A DNA stretch of 64,000 nt, taken from NCBI RefSeq assembly GCF_001667945.1, contig NZ_LZJK01000083.1, positions 1-64,000 of the forward strand, given 5' to 3'. This DNA comes from Mycolicibacter sinensis. Its GTDB lineage: Bacteria > Actinomycetota > Actinomycetes > Mycobacteriales > Mycobacteriaceae. The translations under genes and the position numbers were made by a program. The first letter of the stretch is position 1. Each line of letters starts with the position of its first letter. This document shows, piece by piece, positions 34,115-43,397 of this stretch. The notes beneath the pieces were generated by a model. The model saw nothing but the letters and a program-made list of their open reading frames with translations. It did not search any database and had not been told where the DNA came from.

Positions 34115-35700
34115 GGGTGTTTGGCCTCGTCGTTGTTGTCACGCTCGTCGCCACCGTGGTCACGGGCACGCTGTTGGGCAAGCGGTATCGCGTCGGGCCG
34201 CCGGTGTTGCTCATCTTGCTCGGCGGCATGCTGGGTCTGATCCCCCGCTTCGGCGAAACCCAGCTCGACGGCGAGATCGTGTTGCTGCTGTTCCTGCCGG
34301 CGATCCTGTACTGGGAGAGCATGAACACCAGCTTCCGGGAGATCCGGGCGAACCTGCGGGTGATCGTGCTCGTCAGCGTCGGGCTGGTGATCGCCACGGC
34401 GGTGGCGGTGGCGTGGACGGCGCGCTGGCTGGGAATGGAACCCCATGCGGCCTCGGTGCTGGGCGCCGTCCTGTCGCCCACCGATGCCGCGGCGGTGGCG
34501 GGTCTGGCGAAGAAGTTGCCGCGCCGGCCGCTGACCGTGCTGCGCGCCGAAAGCATCATCAACGACGGAACGGCACTGGTGCTGTTCGCGGTGACGGTCG
34601 CGGTAGCCACGGGCAGCCCCGCAATCGGACCCGTCGACCTGGTGGGCCGGTTCGTCGGTTCATACCTGGGCGGTATCGCGGCCGGACTGCTGGTGGGCGC
34701 CGCGGTCACGCTGCTGCGCCGCCGCATTGACTCGCCGCTGGAGGAAGGCGCGCTGAGCGTCTTGACGCCGTTCGCGGCGTTTCTGCTCGCCCAGACGTTT
34801 CACTGCAGCGGCGTCGTCGCGGTGCTGGTGTCGGCGCTGGTGTTGTCCTACGTCGGCCCGCGGGTGATCGGGGCCCGCTCGCGGCTGCAGGCATTCGCGT
34901 TCTGGGACATGGCAACGTTTTTGATCAATGGCTCGCTGTGGGTGTTCGTCGGGGTCCAGATTCCCGGCGCGGTGCACGGGATCGTCAATGTCGGCGACGG
35001 CCTTCGTCATGCCACGGTGCTGGCCCTCGCCGTCACCGGTGTGGTCATCGTGACCCGAATCGCGTGGTCGGAGATCACCACCGTGCTGATCCGCACCGTG
35101 GACCGGCGCGCCGTGCAGCGGAGCCGTCGCGTCGACTGGCGCCAGCGCGCGGTGTCGAGTTGGGCGGGTTTCCGCGGCGCGGTCTCCCTGGCCGCCGCAC
35201 TGGCCGTTCCGTTGACAACCCATGCAGGCGCGCCCTTTCCGGATCGCAATCTGATCATCTACGTGGTGTCGTTCGTGATCCTGGTGACGGTGCTGGTGCA
35301 GGGCAGCACCTTGCCCGCGGTGGTTCGCTGGGCCCAGATGCCCGAGGATGCCGCGCACGCGCAGGAACTGCACCTGGCGCGTACCCGCGCCGCGGAAGCT
35401 GCCCTGGACGCGTTACCGCGGATCGCCGACGACCTCAACGTCAGCGCCGATCTGATGGACCGGCTGCGCAAGGAATATCAGGATGAAGCTGCGCTGGTGG
35501 CGGTGGCCGATCAGCACAACGCCGCCGCCGAACGTGACGACGTGGTGCGCCGAGTACATCTGGGCGTCCTGGAGCACAAACGTCGGGCCGTAACCGAGCT
35601 TCGGGACCGAAATGAGATCGACGACATCGTGTTACGTGAGGTCCAGGCGGAAATGGACGTCGAAGAAGTGCGGCTACTGGGACCTGCCGACACCGAATAG
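34111..35700 (+). CDS. Na+/H+ antiporter, CPA1 (NhaP/NHE) family
   Basis: The 529-residue membrane protein has 11-13 predicted transmembrane helices in residues 1-415, with SPTDAAAVAGL (the Asp motif of the ion site), SIINDGTALVLF (the second Asp motif) and WAGFRGAVSLA as in NHE/NhaP proteins. A cytoplasmic helical tail (about 420-529, charged) follows. It exchanges monovalent cations for protons across the plasma membrane. The start GTG 34111 overlaps the TetR stop by 4 bp. Specificity for Na+, Li+ or K+ cannot be decided from sequence. Confidence 0.9.
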   Translation: MRVFGLVVVVTLVATVVTGTLLGKRYRVGPPVLLILLGGMLGLIPRFGETQLDGEIVLLLFLPAILYWESMNTSFREIRANLRVIVLVSVGLVIATAVAVAWTARWLGMEPHAASVLGAVLSPTDAAAVAGLAKKLPRRPLTVLRAESIINDGTALVLFAVTVAVATGSPAIGPVDLVGRFVGSYLGGIAAGLLVGAAVTLLRRRIDSPLEEGALSVLTPFAAFLLAQTFHCSGVVAVLVSALVLSYVGPRVIGARSRLQAFAFWDMATFLINGSLWVFVGVQIPGAVHGIVNVGDGLRHATVLALAVTGVVIVTRIAWSEITTVLIRTVDRRAVQRSRRVDWRQRAVSSWAGFRGAVSLAAALAVPLTTHAGAPFPDRNLIIYVVSFVILVTVLVQGSTLPAVVRWAQMPEDAAHAQELHLARTRAAEAALDALPRIADDLNVSADLMDRLRKEYQDEAALVAVADQHNAAAERDDVVRRVHLGVLEHKRRAVTELRDRNEIDDIVLREVQAEMDVEEVRLLGPADTE

Positions 35701-35789
35701 CGGCCCGACGCGTCGATGACGAACGCAGTGCGGTGACCGGGTCCCGGTCCAGGGCGACAGGCCGGCTGCCGACCACTACTATCCACTGC

Positions 35790-36476
35790 GTGAGCGTTTC
35801 CTCGGCCCGCCGACTGCGACTCGCAAGTTCAGGCATTGTGCTGGCGGCAGTCTTGCTGACCGCCCCTGTCGTGATTCCCGCCGGGCCGCCAGGTGCGGTC
35901 GCCCCGGCTAACGCGGCCTGCCCCGACGTCGAAGTGGTATTCGCCCGTGGTCGTCTGGAATCGCCCGGGGCCGGCGCGGTCGGCAACGCGTTCGTCAGCG
36001 CACTGCGTTCCAGGACCTCCAAATACGTCAGTCTGTATGCGGTGAAGTACCCCGCTGACAATGAGATCGACCAAGGCGCCAACGATATGAGCGCGCACAT
36101 CCAGAACACGATCAACGGATGCCCGAACACCCGCATCGTGCCGGGGGGCTACTCACTGGGCGCGGCGGTCACCGACGTGGTGCTTGCGGTCCCCTTCTCG
36201 GTGATGGGCTTCACCAATCCTTTGCCGCCCGGCGCCGACGAGCACATCGCCGCAGTGGCGCTCTTCGGCAACGGCAGTCAATGGGTCGGCCCCATCACGA
36301 ACTTCAGCCCGATCTACAACGATCGGACCATCGAGCAGTGCCATGGCGCCGATCCGGTCTGCAACCCCGCCGACCCCAACACCTGGCAGGAGAACTGGCC
36401 GCAACACCTGGCCAGTGCTTATATCTCGTCAGGGATGGTCAACCAAGCAGCTGACTTCGTCGCCGGAAAGCTCTAG
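35790..36476 (+). CDS. Secreted cutinase-family serine esterase (third copy)
   Basis: The 228-residue protein has a signal peptide (cleavage near ANA, residue 42), FARGRLE at 51-57, nucleophile elbow GGYSLGA (Ser122; Leu replaces the usual Gln), Asp188 within CHGADPVC and His206 in QHLASAY. Cys44/111 and 184/191 match the standard disulfides. It is distinct from the tandem pair at the left end and probably has different lipid specificity. GTG 35790 is chosen to give a normal signal peptide. Confidence 0.86.
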   Translation: MSVSSARRLRLASSGIVLAAVLLTAPVVIPAGPPGAVAPANAACPDVEVVFARGRLESPGAGAVGNAFVSALRSRTSKYVSLYAVKYPADNEIDQGANDMSAHIQNTINGCPNTRIVPGGYSLGAAVTDVVLAVPFSVMGFTNPLPPGADEHIAAVALFGNGSQWVGPITNFSPIYNDRTIEQCHGADPVCNPADPNTWQENWPQHLASAYISSGMVNQAADFVAGKL

Positions 36477-36500
36477 GTGGCCTGCAGCTGACCGCCGCTG

Positions 36501-37220
36501 TCAGCCCTTCGAGAGCTCGGGGGCCCCACGGCCCAGGCTGCGAAACCCCGCGCAGGGTTCCTTGGCACCGACCATGAACGGCAAAGCATTCCACCGGAAT
36601 TTCATCCTGCCGGCCCACCCCATAGCGGCTGCCGGTGGTGGCAGCGCCGAGTTCGCCAGATCCAGGTAGTAGGTCGAGGTTTCGCCGAGGCCCTCGAAGT
36701 CGTGCAGCAGCGGCAGGCAGGTTCGCCGCACCGGCTCGTCGAGGCACTGTGCGACCGCATCGGTCATCAACACGTATTCGGGCACCGGCACCTGGTTTTT
36801 CAGCATCCGGTGAACCAGGATGACGTCGACGCCGGCGAGTTCGGTGTGGCGCTTGACCTTCTGCTCCGCCACCTCGCCCTGATGGGCGACGAACTTCAGC
36901 GACAGGTTCATCAATTGTTTGCAGCTCGCGCAGTTGCACATGCGGCTGTTCTCGATACGGGCCCGCCGGTCGAGGAACGCCTGGTGCATCCGCGCCAGCC
37001 GGTCGCTGACCAGCGTCTGGGCGTCGCCGTTGGGCGCCCAGAAGAAGGCGGCATCACCCTCGAGCTTCGCCAGCTTCATGCCCTTGGCGGCGTCGATGAC
37101 CGATTCCAGCAGCGTGGCCACCGCCATCTGGGCGTGCACCAGGTGGGTCCGGTTCCAGTTCATGTAGGCGGTGTAGCCGCCGATGTCGGCGATGACGAGC
37201 ACCGCGCGCCGGATGGCCAT
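36501..37220 (-). CDS. DUF2652 protein (nucleotide-cyclase-fold-like)
   Basis: The 239-residue protein opens with [15 protein letters not shown], resembling the first strand and metal-binding motif of class III nucleotide cyclases, and has [11 protein letters not shown], similar to the second strand. It belongs to the DUF2652 type, whose biochemical role is not established. Four Cys in CNCASCKQ region (about 118-125) are notable and could bind a metal. ATG 37220 is preferred; ATG 37259 would add 13 residues, and any longer extension is antisense to the neighbouring dehydrogenase gene. Confidence 0.75.
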   Translation of the reverse strand: MAIRRAVLVIADIGGYTAYMNWNRTHLVHAQMAVATLLESVIDAAKGMKLAKLEGDAAFFWAPNGDAQTLVSDRLARMHQAFLDRRARIENSRMCNCASCKQLMNLSLKFVAHQGEVAEQKVKRHTELAGVDVILVHRMLKNQVPVPEYVLMTDAVAQCLDEPVRRTCLPLLHDFEGLGETSTYYLDLANSALPPPAAAMGWAGRMKFRWNALPFMVGAKEPCAGFRSLGRGAPELSKG

Positions 37221-37328
37221 GAACTCAAGAGTGTAGTTTCGCAGCGCCGATAAGGCCATGGTGATTCGTGGCCATGCGGTCTGGTCGACGGCCGCCGATC
37301 CGAAGCGCCCGCCGTGGACACTGGCGGT

Positions 37329-38276
37329 ATGGAGGTTCTCGAAGTTGGGACACCGGATCCGGCGCTGGCCGCCGCCTTGGCCGCCGCGAAATATCAACCG
37401 CTGCGGTTGCCTGCCGGTGCCGAGCGAGACGCGTTCCTGGCTGAGCATGGGCCGAGCGTGACCGCTGCCGTGGTGGCCGGTCCACCGGGTGTGGATGGTC
37501 ATCTCATGAAGGCGTTGCCCAATCTCGGGGCGATCGTCAACTACGGCGCCGGCTACGACTTGGTCGATGTCGAGGAGGCCCAGCGGCGGGGCATCGGGGT
37601 CAGCAACACGCCCGATGTGCTCAACGACAGCGTCGCCGATACCGCGGTGGGTTTGGTGCTTGCGACGATGCGGGGACTGTGCGCCGCGGACCGTTATGTC
37701 CGGGCCGGTCGTTGGCCGGTCGAGGGGCCGCTTGCGTTGACCCGTGATGTGAGCGGCGCCCAGGTGGGCATTCTGGGTCTGGGGCGCATCGGCGCGGCGA
37801 TTGCGTCTCGGCTGCTCGGATTCGACTGCGCGATCTCGTATCACAATCGTCGGCAGGTGCCCGATTGCCCGTACCGCTACGCCGGGTCGCCGGTCGAGCT
37901 CGCCGAATCAGTCGACGTGCTGGTGGTGGCGGTCAGCGGCGGGAACGCAACCCGGGGGCTGGTCAGTCGGCAGGTGCTGGAGGCGCTGGGCGAAGCCGGT
38001 TACCTGATCAACGTCGCCCGCGGCAGCGTCGTCGATCAGGATGCGCTGGTGGAATTACTTGTCAGCGGGCGGCTTGCGGGTGCGGGGCTTGATGTGTACA
38101 CCGACGAGCCGCACGTTCCCTCGGCGTTGCGTGAACAGGGCAATGTGGTGCTGTTACCGCATGTCGGTAGCGCGACAGCGCGCACCCGCGCCGCGATGGC
38201 CGCGTTGGCGCTACGAAACCTCGACGAGTACCTCACCCGTGGAACGCTGACCACACCGGTACTGCGGCCACGATGA
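37329..38276 (+). CDS. D-isomer-specific 2-hydroxyacid dehydrogenase
   Basis: The 315-residue enzyme has the split catalytic domain, the NAD(P)-binding GLGRIGAAI motif (about 148-156) and the catalytic set: Arg in NVARGSV, Glu/Asp in the TDEP region and His in LLPHVGSAT. It reduces 2-keto acids to D-2-hydroxyacids or the reverse; glyoxylate/hydroxypyruvate reductase-like enzymes are closest in pattern (HNRRQ after beta-2 suggests NADP). ATG 37329 is used; an in-frame GTG five codons earlier is possible. It stands alone, divergent from the DUF2652 gene. Confidence 0.88.
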   Translation: MEVLEVGTPDPALAAALAAAKYQPLRLPAGAERDAFLAEHGPSVTAAVVAGPPGVDGHLMKALPNLGAIVNYGAGYDLVDVEEAQRRGIGVSNTPDVLNDSVADTAVGLVLATMRGLCAADRYVRAGRWPVEGPLALTRDVSGAQVGILGLGRIGAAIASRLLGFDCAISYHNRRQVPDCPYRYAGSPVELAESVDVLVVAVSGGNATRGLVSRQVLEALGEAGYLINVARGSVVDQDALVELLVSGRLAGAGLDVYTDEPHVPSALREQGNVVLLPHVGSATARTRAAMAALALRNLDEYLTRGTLTTPVLRPR

Positions 38277-38341
38277 TCGAGGTGAGGGTCGCCGGTGCAA
38301 CCGGGCGTCCGGGTCGTGCCGGCAACGCCCCGGTCGAGTGG

Positions 38342-38917
38342 TCAGCGGTAGCCGCGCTTCACCAGATGGCGGGCACCGGCTGACATGGCGGCGGGCCCGA
38401 CCACCTCGAAGTCGAACGCGTTGGCCAGCCGGCCGGTGATGTTGAAGGCCAGACTGACCGCGAGGGCGTCCTCGAGCTGGGCGGGGGTGACGCCGGTCGC
38501 GAGCACGTCACGGACGTCCTCGACCGTGATGCTGTGCTCGCGGGTGAGCTTGCCGAGCAGCCCAAGTGTCGCCCGCAGCGGCTCTGAGATCGGCGCCGCG
38601 CGCGGGTCGGCGAGAGCCGCGGCAGCCGTCGACTCATCGTCATAACAGAGGTTGGCGGTGGCCGTGTGCGCGGCCACGCAGAACGGGCAGTCGTTGACCT
38701 TGGAGACATAGGCGGCCATCAGTTCCCGTTCCCCGATCGACCACGCCGACGGCCCGCGCATCGCCCCGTGCGTCAACGCACCGGCACCGTAGAAGTCGGG
38801 GCGGTAGAACGCGAGCTTGACCGCGTCGACCACCGGCTGGCCCGAGACGAGCCGGATCACCCGCAGCAAGGCCTTGGTGCGCAGCCGGTGCCCGTGATCG
38901 AGGATCGCCAACCTCAT
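38342..38917 (-). CDS. AhpD/carboxymuconolactone-decarboxylase-like protein with CxxC
   Basis: The 191-residue protein has the alkylhydroperoxidase-D helical core with redox motif CPFCVAAH (Cys, Cys and His of the proton relay), so thiol-disulfide or peroxidase activity is likely. It overlaps the preceding gene by 4 bp (ATGA), and that neighbour is a second small protein of the same superfamily, so the two may form a heteromeric or sequential pair. ATG 38917 is taken as start. Confidence 0.82.
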   Translation of the reverse strand: MRLAILDHGHRLRTKALLRVIRLVSGQPVVDAVKLAFYRPDFYGAGALTHGAMRGPSAWSIGERELMAAYVSKVNDCPFCVAAHTATANLCYDDESTAAAALADPRAAPISEPLRATLGLLGKLTREHSITVEDVRDVLATGVTPAQLEDALAVSLAFNITGRLANAFDFEVVGPAAMSAGARHLVKRGYR

Positions 38918-39231
38918 CGTTGGCCTCGCTCGCCGGTCGCCCCGGCCAGCGCCTGCAGCGCACCGGTGTATTGGCGAGTGGCCTGACCGACCGCGGCGCA
39001 CACCATGATCTCAAAGATCTGGTCCTCGCTGAGGCCGGCGGCACCTGCGGCGGCGATGTCCTCGTCGGTCACCTGGTAGGAGCGGAGGGCGACCTTGTCG
39101 ACCAGGGTGCGCATCGGTTCATCGAGGCCCGCGTTGTCGAAGGCGGCCTTACGCAGCTCGCGCGGTGCTGCCGCACTGCCGTCGAGAATGCGCGCCAGCA
39201 GCGCCCGATGCAGCTCCGTAATGTCCGACAT
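38914..39231 (-). CDS. Small carboxymuconolactone-decarboxylase-fold protein, no CxxC
   Basis: The 105-residue protein starts MSDITELHRALLARIL after GAAAGG. It is all-helical with the CMD-like pattern (DKVALRSYQVTDEDI ... EIMVCAAVGQATRQYTGAL) but has a single Cys and no CxxC. It is translated before, and coupled to, the CxxC-containing AhpD-like protein. It may be a regulatory or structural partner; function is unknown. Confidence 0.75.
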   Translation of the reverse strand: MSDITELHRALLARILDGSAAAPRELRKAAFDNAGLDEPMRTLVDKVALRSYQVTDEDIAAAGAAGLSEDQIFEIMVCAAVGQATRQYTGALQALAGATGERGQR

Positions 39232-39301
39232 AGCCTTTCGCCAGACCTCCCGTTCCAAGGGATACCCGCGCAACTTCCCATCATCAACCATCCCGCGCGG
39301 T

Positions 39302-40087
39302 TCAACGGCTTTTTGACTCAGATGCTCTCTTCGGGCTGGTGTCGTGCTGTTGGCTCTCCTGCTGGTACTGCCGCAACTCGGCGCGCACCGCCGCGTCGAA
39401 GGCGCGATCCAGACTCGCATGTGCCGCCCGCCTTGCCACTCGGCGCATCGCGTTCACCAGATCGGCGGCCCAGGCAAGCTCGGTCTCGTTGCCGGGTAGC
39501 CATCCGGTCCCCCGCTGGCGCACCACCTCCGTGTATCCGCTGCGGGCCATCACGCTGGCCGCCTCATCCAGCTTGGCGTCGACGGCGCCGACCGCGTCCA
39601 ACAGCGCTGCCAGCGGCATACCGCGCGAAACCAAGGTGGCGAAGTCGTCCACGAGGCGCAGATCAGTGACCAGGTAGCTGTCTTTGGTGTCGGTCGGCGC
39701 GATCACGCCGCCATCGGTCAATCGGCGTAGCATCGCTGCGTCCAACCCGCCCAGCCGTGACTCCAGGTCTTCGCGCGTCATGGTCTGCGACACCGGGTTC
39801 GACCATGGCGTGGTCACCAGCTCGGCCAGATCCGCCAGATCCAGCACCTCGACCAGGTCCGCACCGCGTTGTAGCCCGGTCAGGAACTTCAGGATGTGCT
39901 TGACCGTGAAGCCCTCGCTGAGCAGCCGGATGATCGCTTGCAGCTGGCTGAGGTGCCGGTCGGTGTAGATCGCGACCCGGCCCCGGCGCTGCGGCCGGGG
40001 CAGCAGGCCGTTCTCCTGGTAGACCCGCACGTTGCGGGTGGTCGTGCCCGCCTCTCGTGCCAGGTCGTCGATCCGGTACTCAGCCAC
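39302..40087 (-). CDS. MerR-family transcriptional regulator
   Basis: The 261-residue protein has the MerR winged helix at the N-terminus (YRIDDLAREAGTTTRNVRVYQENGLLPRP, about 4-32) and a long helical C-terminal region without the Cys metal ligands of MerR/CueR. It therefore probably senses an organic molecule. It starts 10 bp after the monooxygenase stop on the same strand, at the end of a putative operon, and likely autoregulates the cluster. Confidence 0.88.
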   Translation of the reverse strand: MAEYRIDDLAREAGTTTRNVRVYQENGLLPRPQRRGRVAIYTDRHLSQLQAIIRLLSEGFTVKHILKFLTGLQRGADLVEVLDLADLAELVTTPWSNPVSQTMTREDLESRLGGLDAAMLRRLTDGGVIAPTDTKDSYLVTDLRLVDDFATLVSRGMPLAALLDAVGAVDAKLDEAASVMARSGYTEVVRQRGTGWLPGNETELAWAADLVNAMRRVARRAAHASLDRAFDAAVRAELRQYQQESQQHDTSPKRASESKSR

Positions 40088-40096
40088 CTGCGCATC

Positions 40097-41581
40097 CTAG
40101 GCGGTCAGCACCGGGGTGCGGCTCGTCGTTGCCGCGGTGATCTTGAAGTCGCGCAGGTCCAACGACTTGAGCTGGTTGACGTATTGGGTGGCGAATCCCG
40201 GGAACATGGTGGCGTTGAAGCCGTCCTCGGTCAGATACCAGCTCTGGCAGCCGGAGTTCCAGGTCGTGGCCTTCAGGCGCCGCTGGATGTCCTTGTTGTA
40301 GCGGTCTTGCACTTCGCGCCGCACGTCCAGCGACTTCCAGTCGAACTGCAACAGTTTGGCGATCGCCGTGACGATGTAGTCGATCTGAGCCTCCATGTAG
40401 ACCAGCGCCGAGCTGTGGCCGGGGCCCGAGTTCGGACCGAAGGTGAAGAACAGATTCGGATAGCCCGAGACCGCGACGCTGCGGTAGGCGTAGGCGCCCT
40501 TGCTCCACTCCGCTGCCAGGTCCCGACCGTCGATACCGGTGATCGGGATGGGAGTACCGGCTTTGGAGACTTCGAATCCGGTGGCGAACACGATGGCGTC
40601 GAACTGGTGCTCGATACCCTCGACGGTGCGAATACCCTTGGGCGACAGCCGGGCGATGGGCCAGGTCACCAGCTTGCAGTTGTCCTGCTGCAGTGCCGGG
40701 TAGTAGTCACTGGTCATCAGGAGCCGTTTACAGCCGGCGGAGAAGTCGGGCGTGAGTTGTCGCCGCAACCACGGATCCTTCACCTGCGCACGCAGGTTCG
40801 CCAAACTGAGGGCCTCCACCAGCCGGGTGAAGGGGCTGTCCCACACCACCCCGACCGCGACCGACTCGTGGCCCCAGAACCAGGCGGACCGCATCAGCTT
40901 CTCGGCCAGCGGCACCTCCTTGTAGATCTTCTTCAGCCAGCCGCTCGTCGCGGTGTTGATCCGCGGCAGCACCCACCCCGGGGTGCGTTGGAACACCTTG
41001 ACCGACTCCGCCACCTTGACCAGTTCCGGGATGATCTGCACGCCGCTGGCGCCGGTGCCGATGACGGCCACCTTCTTACGGGCGAAATCGTAGTCGTGAT
41101 CCCAACGGGCACTGTGGATCTTGTGGCCCTCGTAGGTCTCGATGCCGGGGATATCCGGGAAGCTGGCGTTGGACAACGGCCCGGACGCCACGATGACAGT
41201 CTTGGCGCGTGCCGGTTCCCGGTCGGCGATGCCGATGGTCCACTCGCCTGCTTCGGCGTCGTATTCGATACCGGTCACGTTGTGCCCGAACCGGATGTGC
41301 GGGGCGATGCCGGCGGATTCGACCATGCTGTCGATGTAGGCCAGGATTTCGGCGCTGCCCGAGTAGGTGTGCGACCAGTCGGGGTTGAGCGCGAAGCTGT
41401 AGGAGTACAGGCGCGACGGGATGTCGCAGGCGGCGCCGGGATAGGTGTTGTCGCGCCAGGTGCCGCCGACCCGCGAATCCCGTTCGTAAATCGTGAAGTC
41501 GGTGATGCCTTGGTCTTTGAGGCGGATGGCGGCCCCGATGCCGGCGAATCCGGCGCCGATGATCGCTACGGAGATCGTCAT
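40097..41581 (-). CDS. Flavin-containing monooxygenase, Baeyer-Villiger type
   Basis: The 494-residue enzyme has two Rossmann motifs, GAGFAG (9-14, FAD) and GTGASG (175-180, NADPH), flanking a Baeyer-Villiger fingerprint close to FxGxxxHxxxW (Tyr150, Gly152, His156, Trp160; Phe is Tyr here). It inserts oxygen next to a ketone or S/N-oxygenates substrates with NADPH and O2. M. tuberculosis MymA and EthA are related by family. The gene lies in a minus-strand cluster with a hydrolase and SDRs. An SDR making a ketone, a BVMO making an ester and a hydrolase cleaving it is a coherent route, inferred only. Confidence 0.88.
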   Translation of the reverse strand: MTISVAIIGAGFAGIGAAIRLKDQGITDFTIYERDSRVGGTWRDNTYPGAACDIPSRLYSYSFALNPDWSHTYSGSAEILAYIDSMVESAGIAPHIRFGHNVTGIEYDAEAGEWTIGIADREPARAKTVIVASGPLSNASFPDIPGIETYEGHKIHSARWDHDYDFARKKVAVIGTGASGVQIIPELVKVAESVKVFQRTPGWVLPRINTATSGWLKKIYKEVPLAEKLMRSAWFWGHESVAVGVVWDSPFTRLVEALSLANLRAQVKDPWLRRQLTPDFSAGCKRLLMTSDYYPALQQDNCKLVTWPIARLSPKGIRTVEGIEHQFDAIVFATGFEVSKAGTPIPITGIDGRDLAAEWSKGAYAYRSVAVSGYPNLFFTFGPNSGPGHSSALVYMEAQIDYIVTAIAKLLQFDWKSLDVRREVQDRYNKDIQRRLKATTWNSGCQSWYLTEDGFNATMFPGFATQYVNQLKSLDLRDFKITAATTSRTPVLTA

Positions 41582-41592
41582 GTCCTGCTCCT

Positions 41593-42513
41593 TTACGCGA
41601 CCGGCTCGTAGGTCAGTTCCTGCGACCAGGTCGGGGTGTGCTGCACCATCGCCGGCGGGATCAGGCCGGTGACCTTAACCAGCGAATCCGCCAGCCAGTG
41701 GTACTTCGAGCTGCGGTCGATCACCTTCTTGCCGTGCCAGGAGATGAACTGATACATCGGCACCCTGCGGGCGAAAGCGCTTCGTTCACCGACATTTTGG
41801 AAACGGCGCATCGCCTGGTAGAGGCGTTCCTCATTGACGCCCATCGCCACAATGTTGTCGCGCATCTTGTTCAGCAGCGGGAAGTAGCTCAACGTACCGA
41901 CCAGCAGTGCCGGGTTCATCCAGCTGCCGACCAACTCGACCAGCAACTTGCGCATACTGGCGTGGCCCAGAATGTCCATCACCTCGAAGTCGACCGCCAG
42001 GTGGCGCGACTCGTCGGAGTTGATCCGCTTGAACACTTCCTGGGCTACTGGGTCTTTGACCTCGTCGGTGATGAACTTGATCAGTGCGCCGTCCAGAGCC
42101 ACTTCCAGCATGGGGATCACAGTGCCCAGAATCGACAGCGACATGCCATCGGAGAACTTGTCGAGCCAGGTGATCACCAGCTGTACGTTGACGCTCGGCG
42201 GCGGAACTTCGTCGTTGTCCAACATGCCCCACCGCCGCATCAGCGCGAGTTCGGCGTTCGCGTGCTTCTGCTCCTCGGCATGGAAGTGCTCGTAGATGCT
42301 CTTCAACGTCGGGTTGGGGGCCTTCTTGGCCAGCGCGGCGAATCCGCGGGCGCCGACGTTCTCGATCCACATCAGGTCGGTCATGAACGGCTTGAGCTTG
42401 GCCCACAGCTCCGGCTCGATCAACTCGGCTCCCGGAGCGTCCCAGTCGATATCGACCAGGGCCCACTGCTTGTCCTTGATCTTCTGCAGCATGTCGTCGA
42501 GGTCCATCGCCAT
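41593..42513 (-). CDS. Ferritin-like diiron-type protein
   Basis: The 306-residue, mostly helical protein has two carboxylate-His clusters of the ferritin-like diiron kind: HAEEQKHANAE (EExxH, about 80-90) and DESRHLAVD (ExxH, about 170-178). The pattern of two helix pairs suggests a diiron oxidase or oxygenase. It lies between the SDR and the monooxygenase. AGGAA precedes ATG 42513; an internal ATG two codons later is equally possible. Desaturase- or AurF-like N/C-oxygenation is possible; no direct proof. Confidence 0.72.
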   Translation of the reverse strand: MAMDLDDMLQKIKDKQWALVDIDWDAPGAELIEPELWAKLKPFMTDLMWIENVGARGFAALAKKAPNPTLKSIYEHFHAEEQKHANAELALMRRWGMLDNDEVPPPSVNVQLVITWLDKFSDGMSLSILGTVIPMLEVALDGALIKFITDEVKDPVAQEVFKRINSDESRHLAVDFEVMDILGHASMRKLLVELVGSWMNPALLVGTLSYFPLLNKMRDNIVAMGVNEERLYQAMRRFQNVGERSAFARRVPMYQFISWHGKKVIDRSSKYHWLADSLVKVTGLIPPAMVQHTPTWSQELTYEPVA

Positions 42514-42539
42514 GATCGCTATTCCTTTCGTGAGACGGG

Positions 42540-43397
42540 TCAGTTCTTGGGAAGGACGCGGCCGAGCAGCCCGGCGCCGCGGACATACAGGCCGGGGAAA
42601 TGCCGCTTCAGGTGCCAGATGACGGTGGCGTCGAGTTGGGGCACCACGTACAGCCGGCCACTGTCGTGGGCGTCCAACGTGCGCGCCGCGACATTGTCCG
42701 CAGAGAGCCCGGTCCAGCGAGCCAGCTGCTGGCTGAGGGTCATCGAGCTGGGTGTGATCCGCCCATCGGTGAAGACGTTGGTCTTCACGAACGTCGGACA
42801 GAGCACGGTGACGGCGATGCCGGTGCCGTCCAGCTCGGCAGCGAGGGTCTCCGACAGCGACATCACGCCGGCTTTCGACACGTTGTATGCCGCCATCGAC
42901 GGGGCGGCAGCGAATCCGGCCGCCGATGCCACGTTGATGATTCCCCCGCGGCCGGCGTCACGCAGGATCGGGGTGAAGACCTCGCAGCCATAGACCACCC
43001 CCCACAGGTTGATCCCGAGCGCCCAGTCCCAGTCCTCGAAACCGATGTCGCCCACTGGCTTTCCACCGATGCCGACGCCCGCGTTGTTGATCACCAGGGT
43101 CGGGGCCCCACCGTAGATGTCGTGGGCGTGCTTGGCCAGCAGCTCGATCGCGCTGCGGTCCGACACATCGCACTGCACGGCATGCCCGGTGCCGGTGGGC
43201 AGCTGATCGATCAGCGCCACGGTTTCGACCGCGCGAGCTTCGTCGATGTCTGCGCAGATGACGTCGCCGCCACGGCGGGCCAACTCCAGGGCGAAGGAAC
43301 GTCCGATGCCGCTACCGGCGCCGGTGACCACCGCTTTGGCATTCGCTGTGCGCCGCTCGGCACGGAAGATATTGCGCACCAAGTCGATTCCCAGCAT
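42540..43397 (-). CDS. Short-chain dehydrogenase/reductase, SadH-like
   Basis: The 285-residue SDR has TGAGSGIG, NNAG, catalytic Ser and Tyr-x3-Lys (YNVSK), preceded by an unusual hydrophobic N-terminus and followed by a C-terminal extension typical of SadH-type proteins in M. tuberculosis (mymA operon). The start ATG shares one base with the hydrolase stop, and the ferritin-like gene follows 26 bp after its stop. It is likely to oxidise a secondary alcohol to the ketone used by the adjacent monooxygenase. Confidence 0.87.
   Translation of the reverse strand: MLGIDLVRNIFRAERRTANAKAVVTGAGSGIGRSFALELARRGGDVICADIDEARAVETVALIDQLPTGTGHAVQCDVSDRSAIELLAKHAHDIYGGAPTLVINNAGVGIGGKPVGDIGFEDWDWALGINLWGVVYGCEVFTPILRDAGRGGIINVASAAGFAAAPSMAAYNVSKAGVMSLSETLAAELDGTGIAVTVLCPTFVKTNVFTDGRITPSSMTLSQQLARWTGLSADNVAARTLDAHDSGRLYVVPQLDATVIWHLKRHFPGLYVRGAGLLGRVLPKN

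Noticed and set aside
36501..37844. Extended version of the DUF2652 protein to 447 residues
   Set aside because: The N-terminal 207 residues are antisense to the 2-hydroxyacid dehydrogenase gene and have no protein pattern; ATG 37220 starts the conserved domain.
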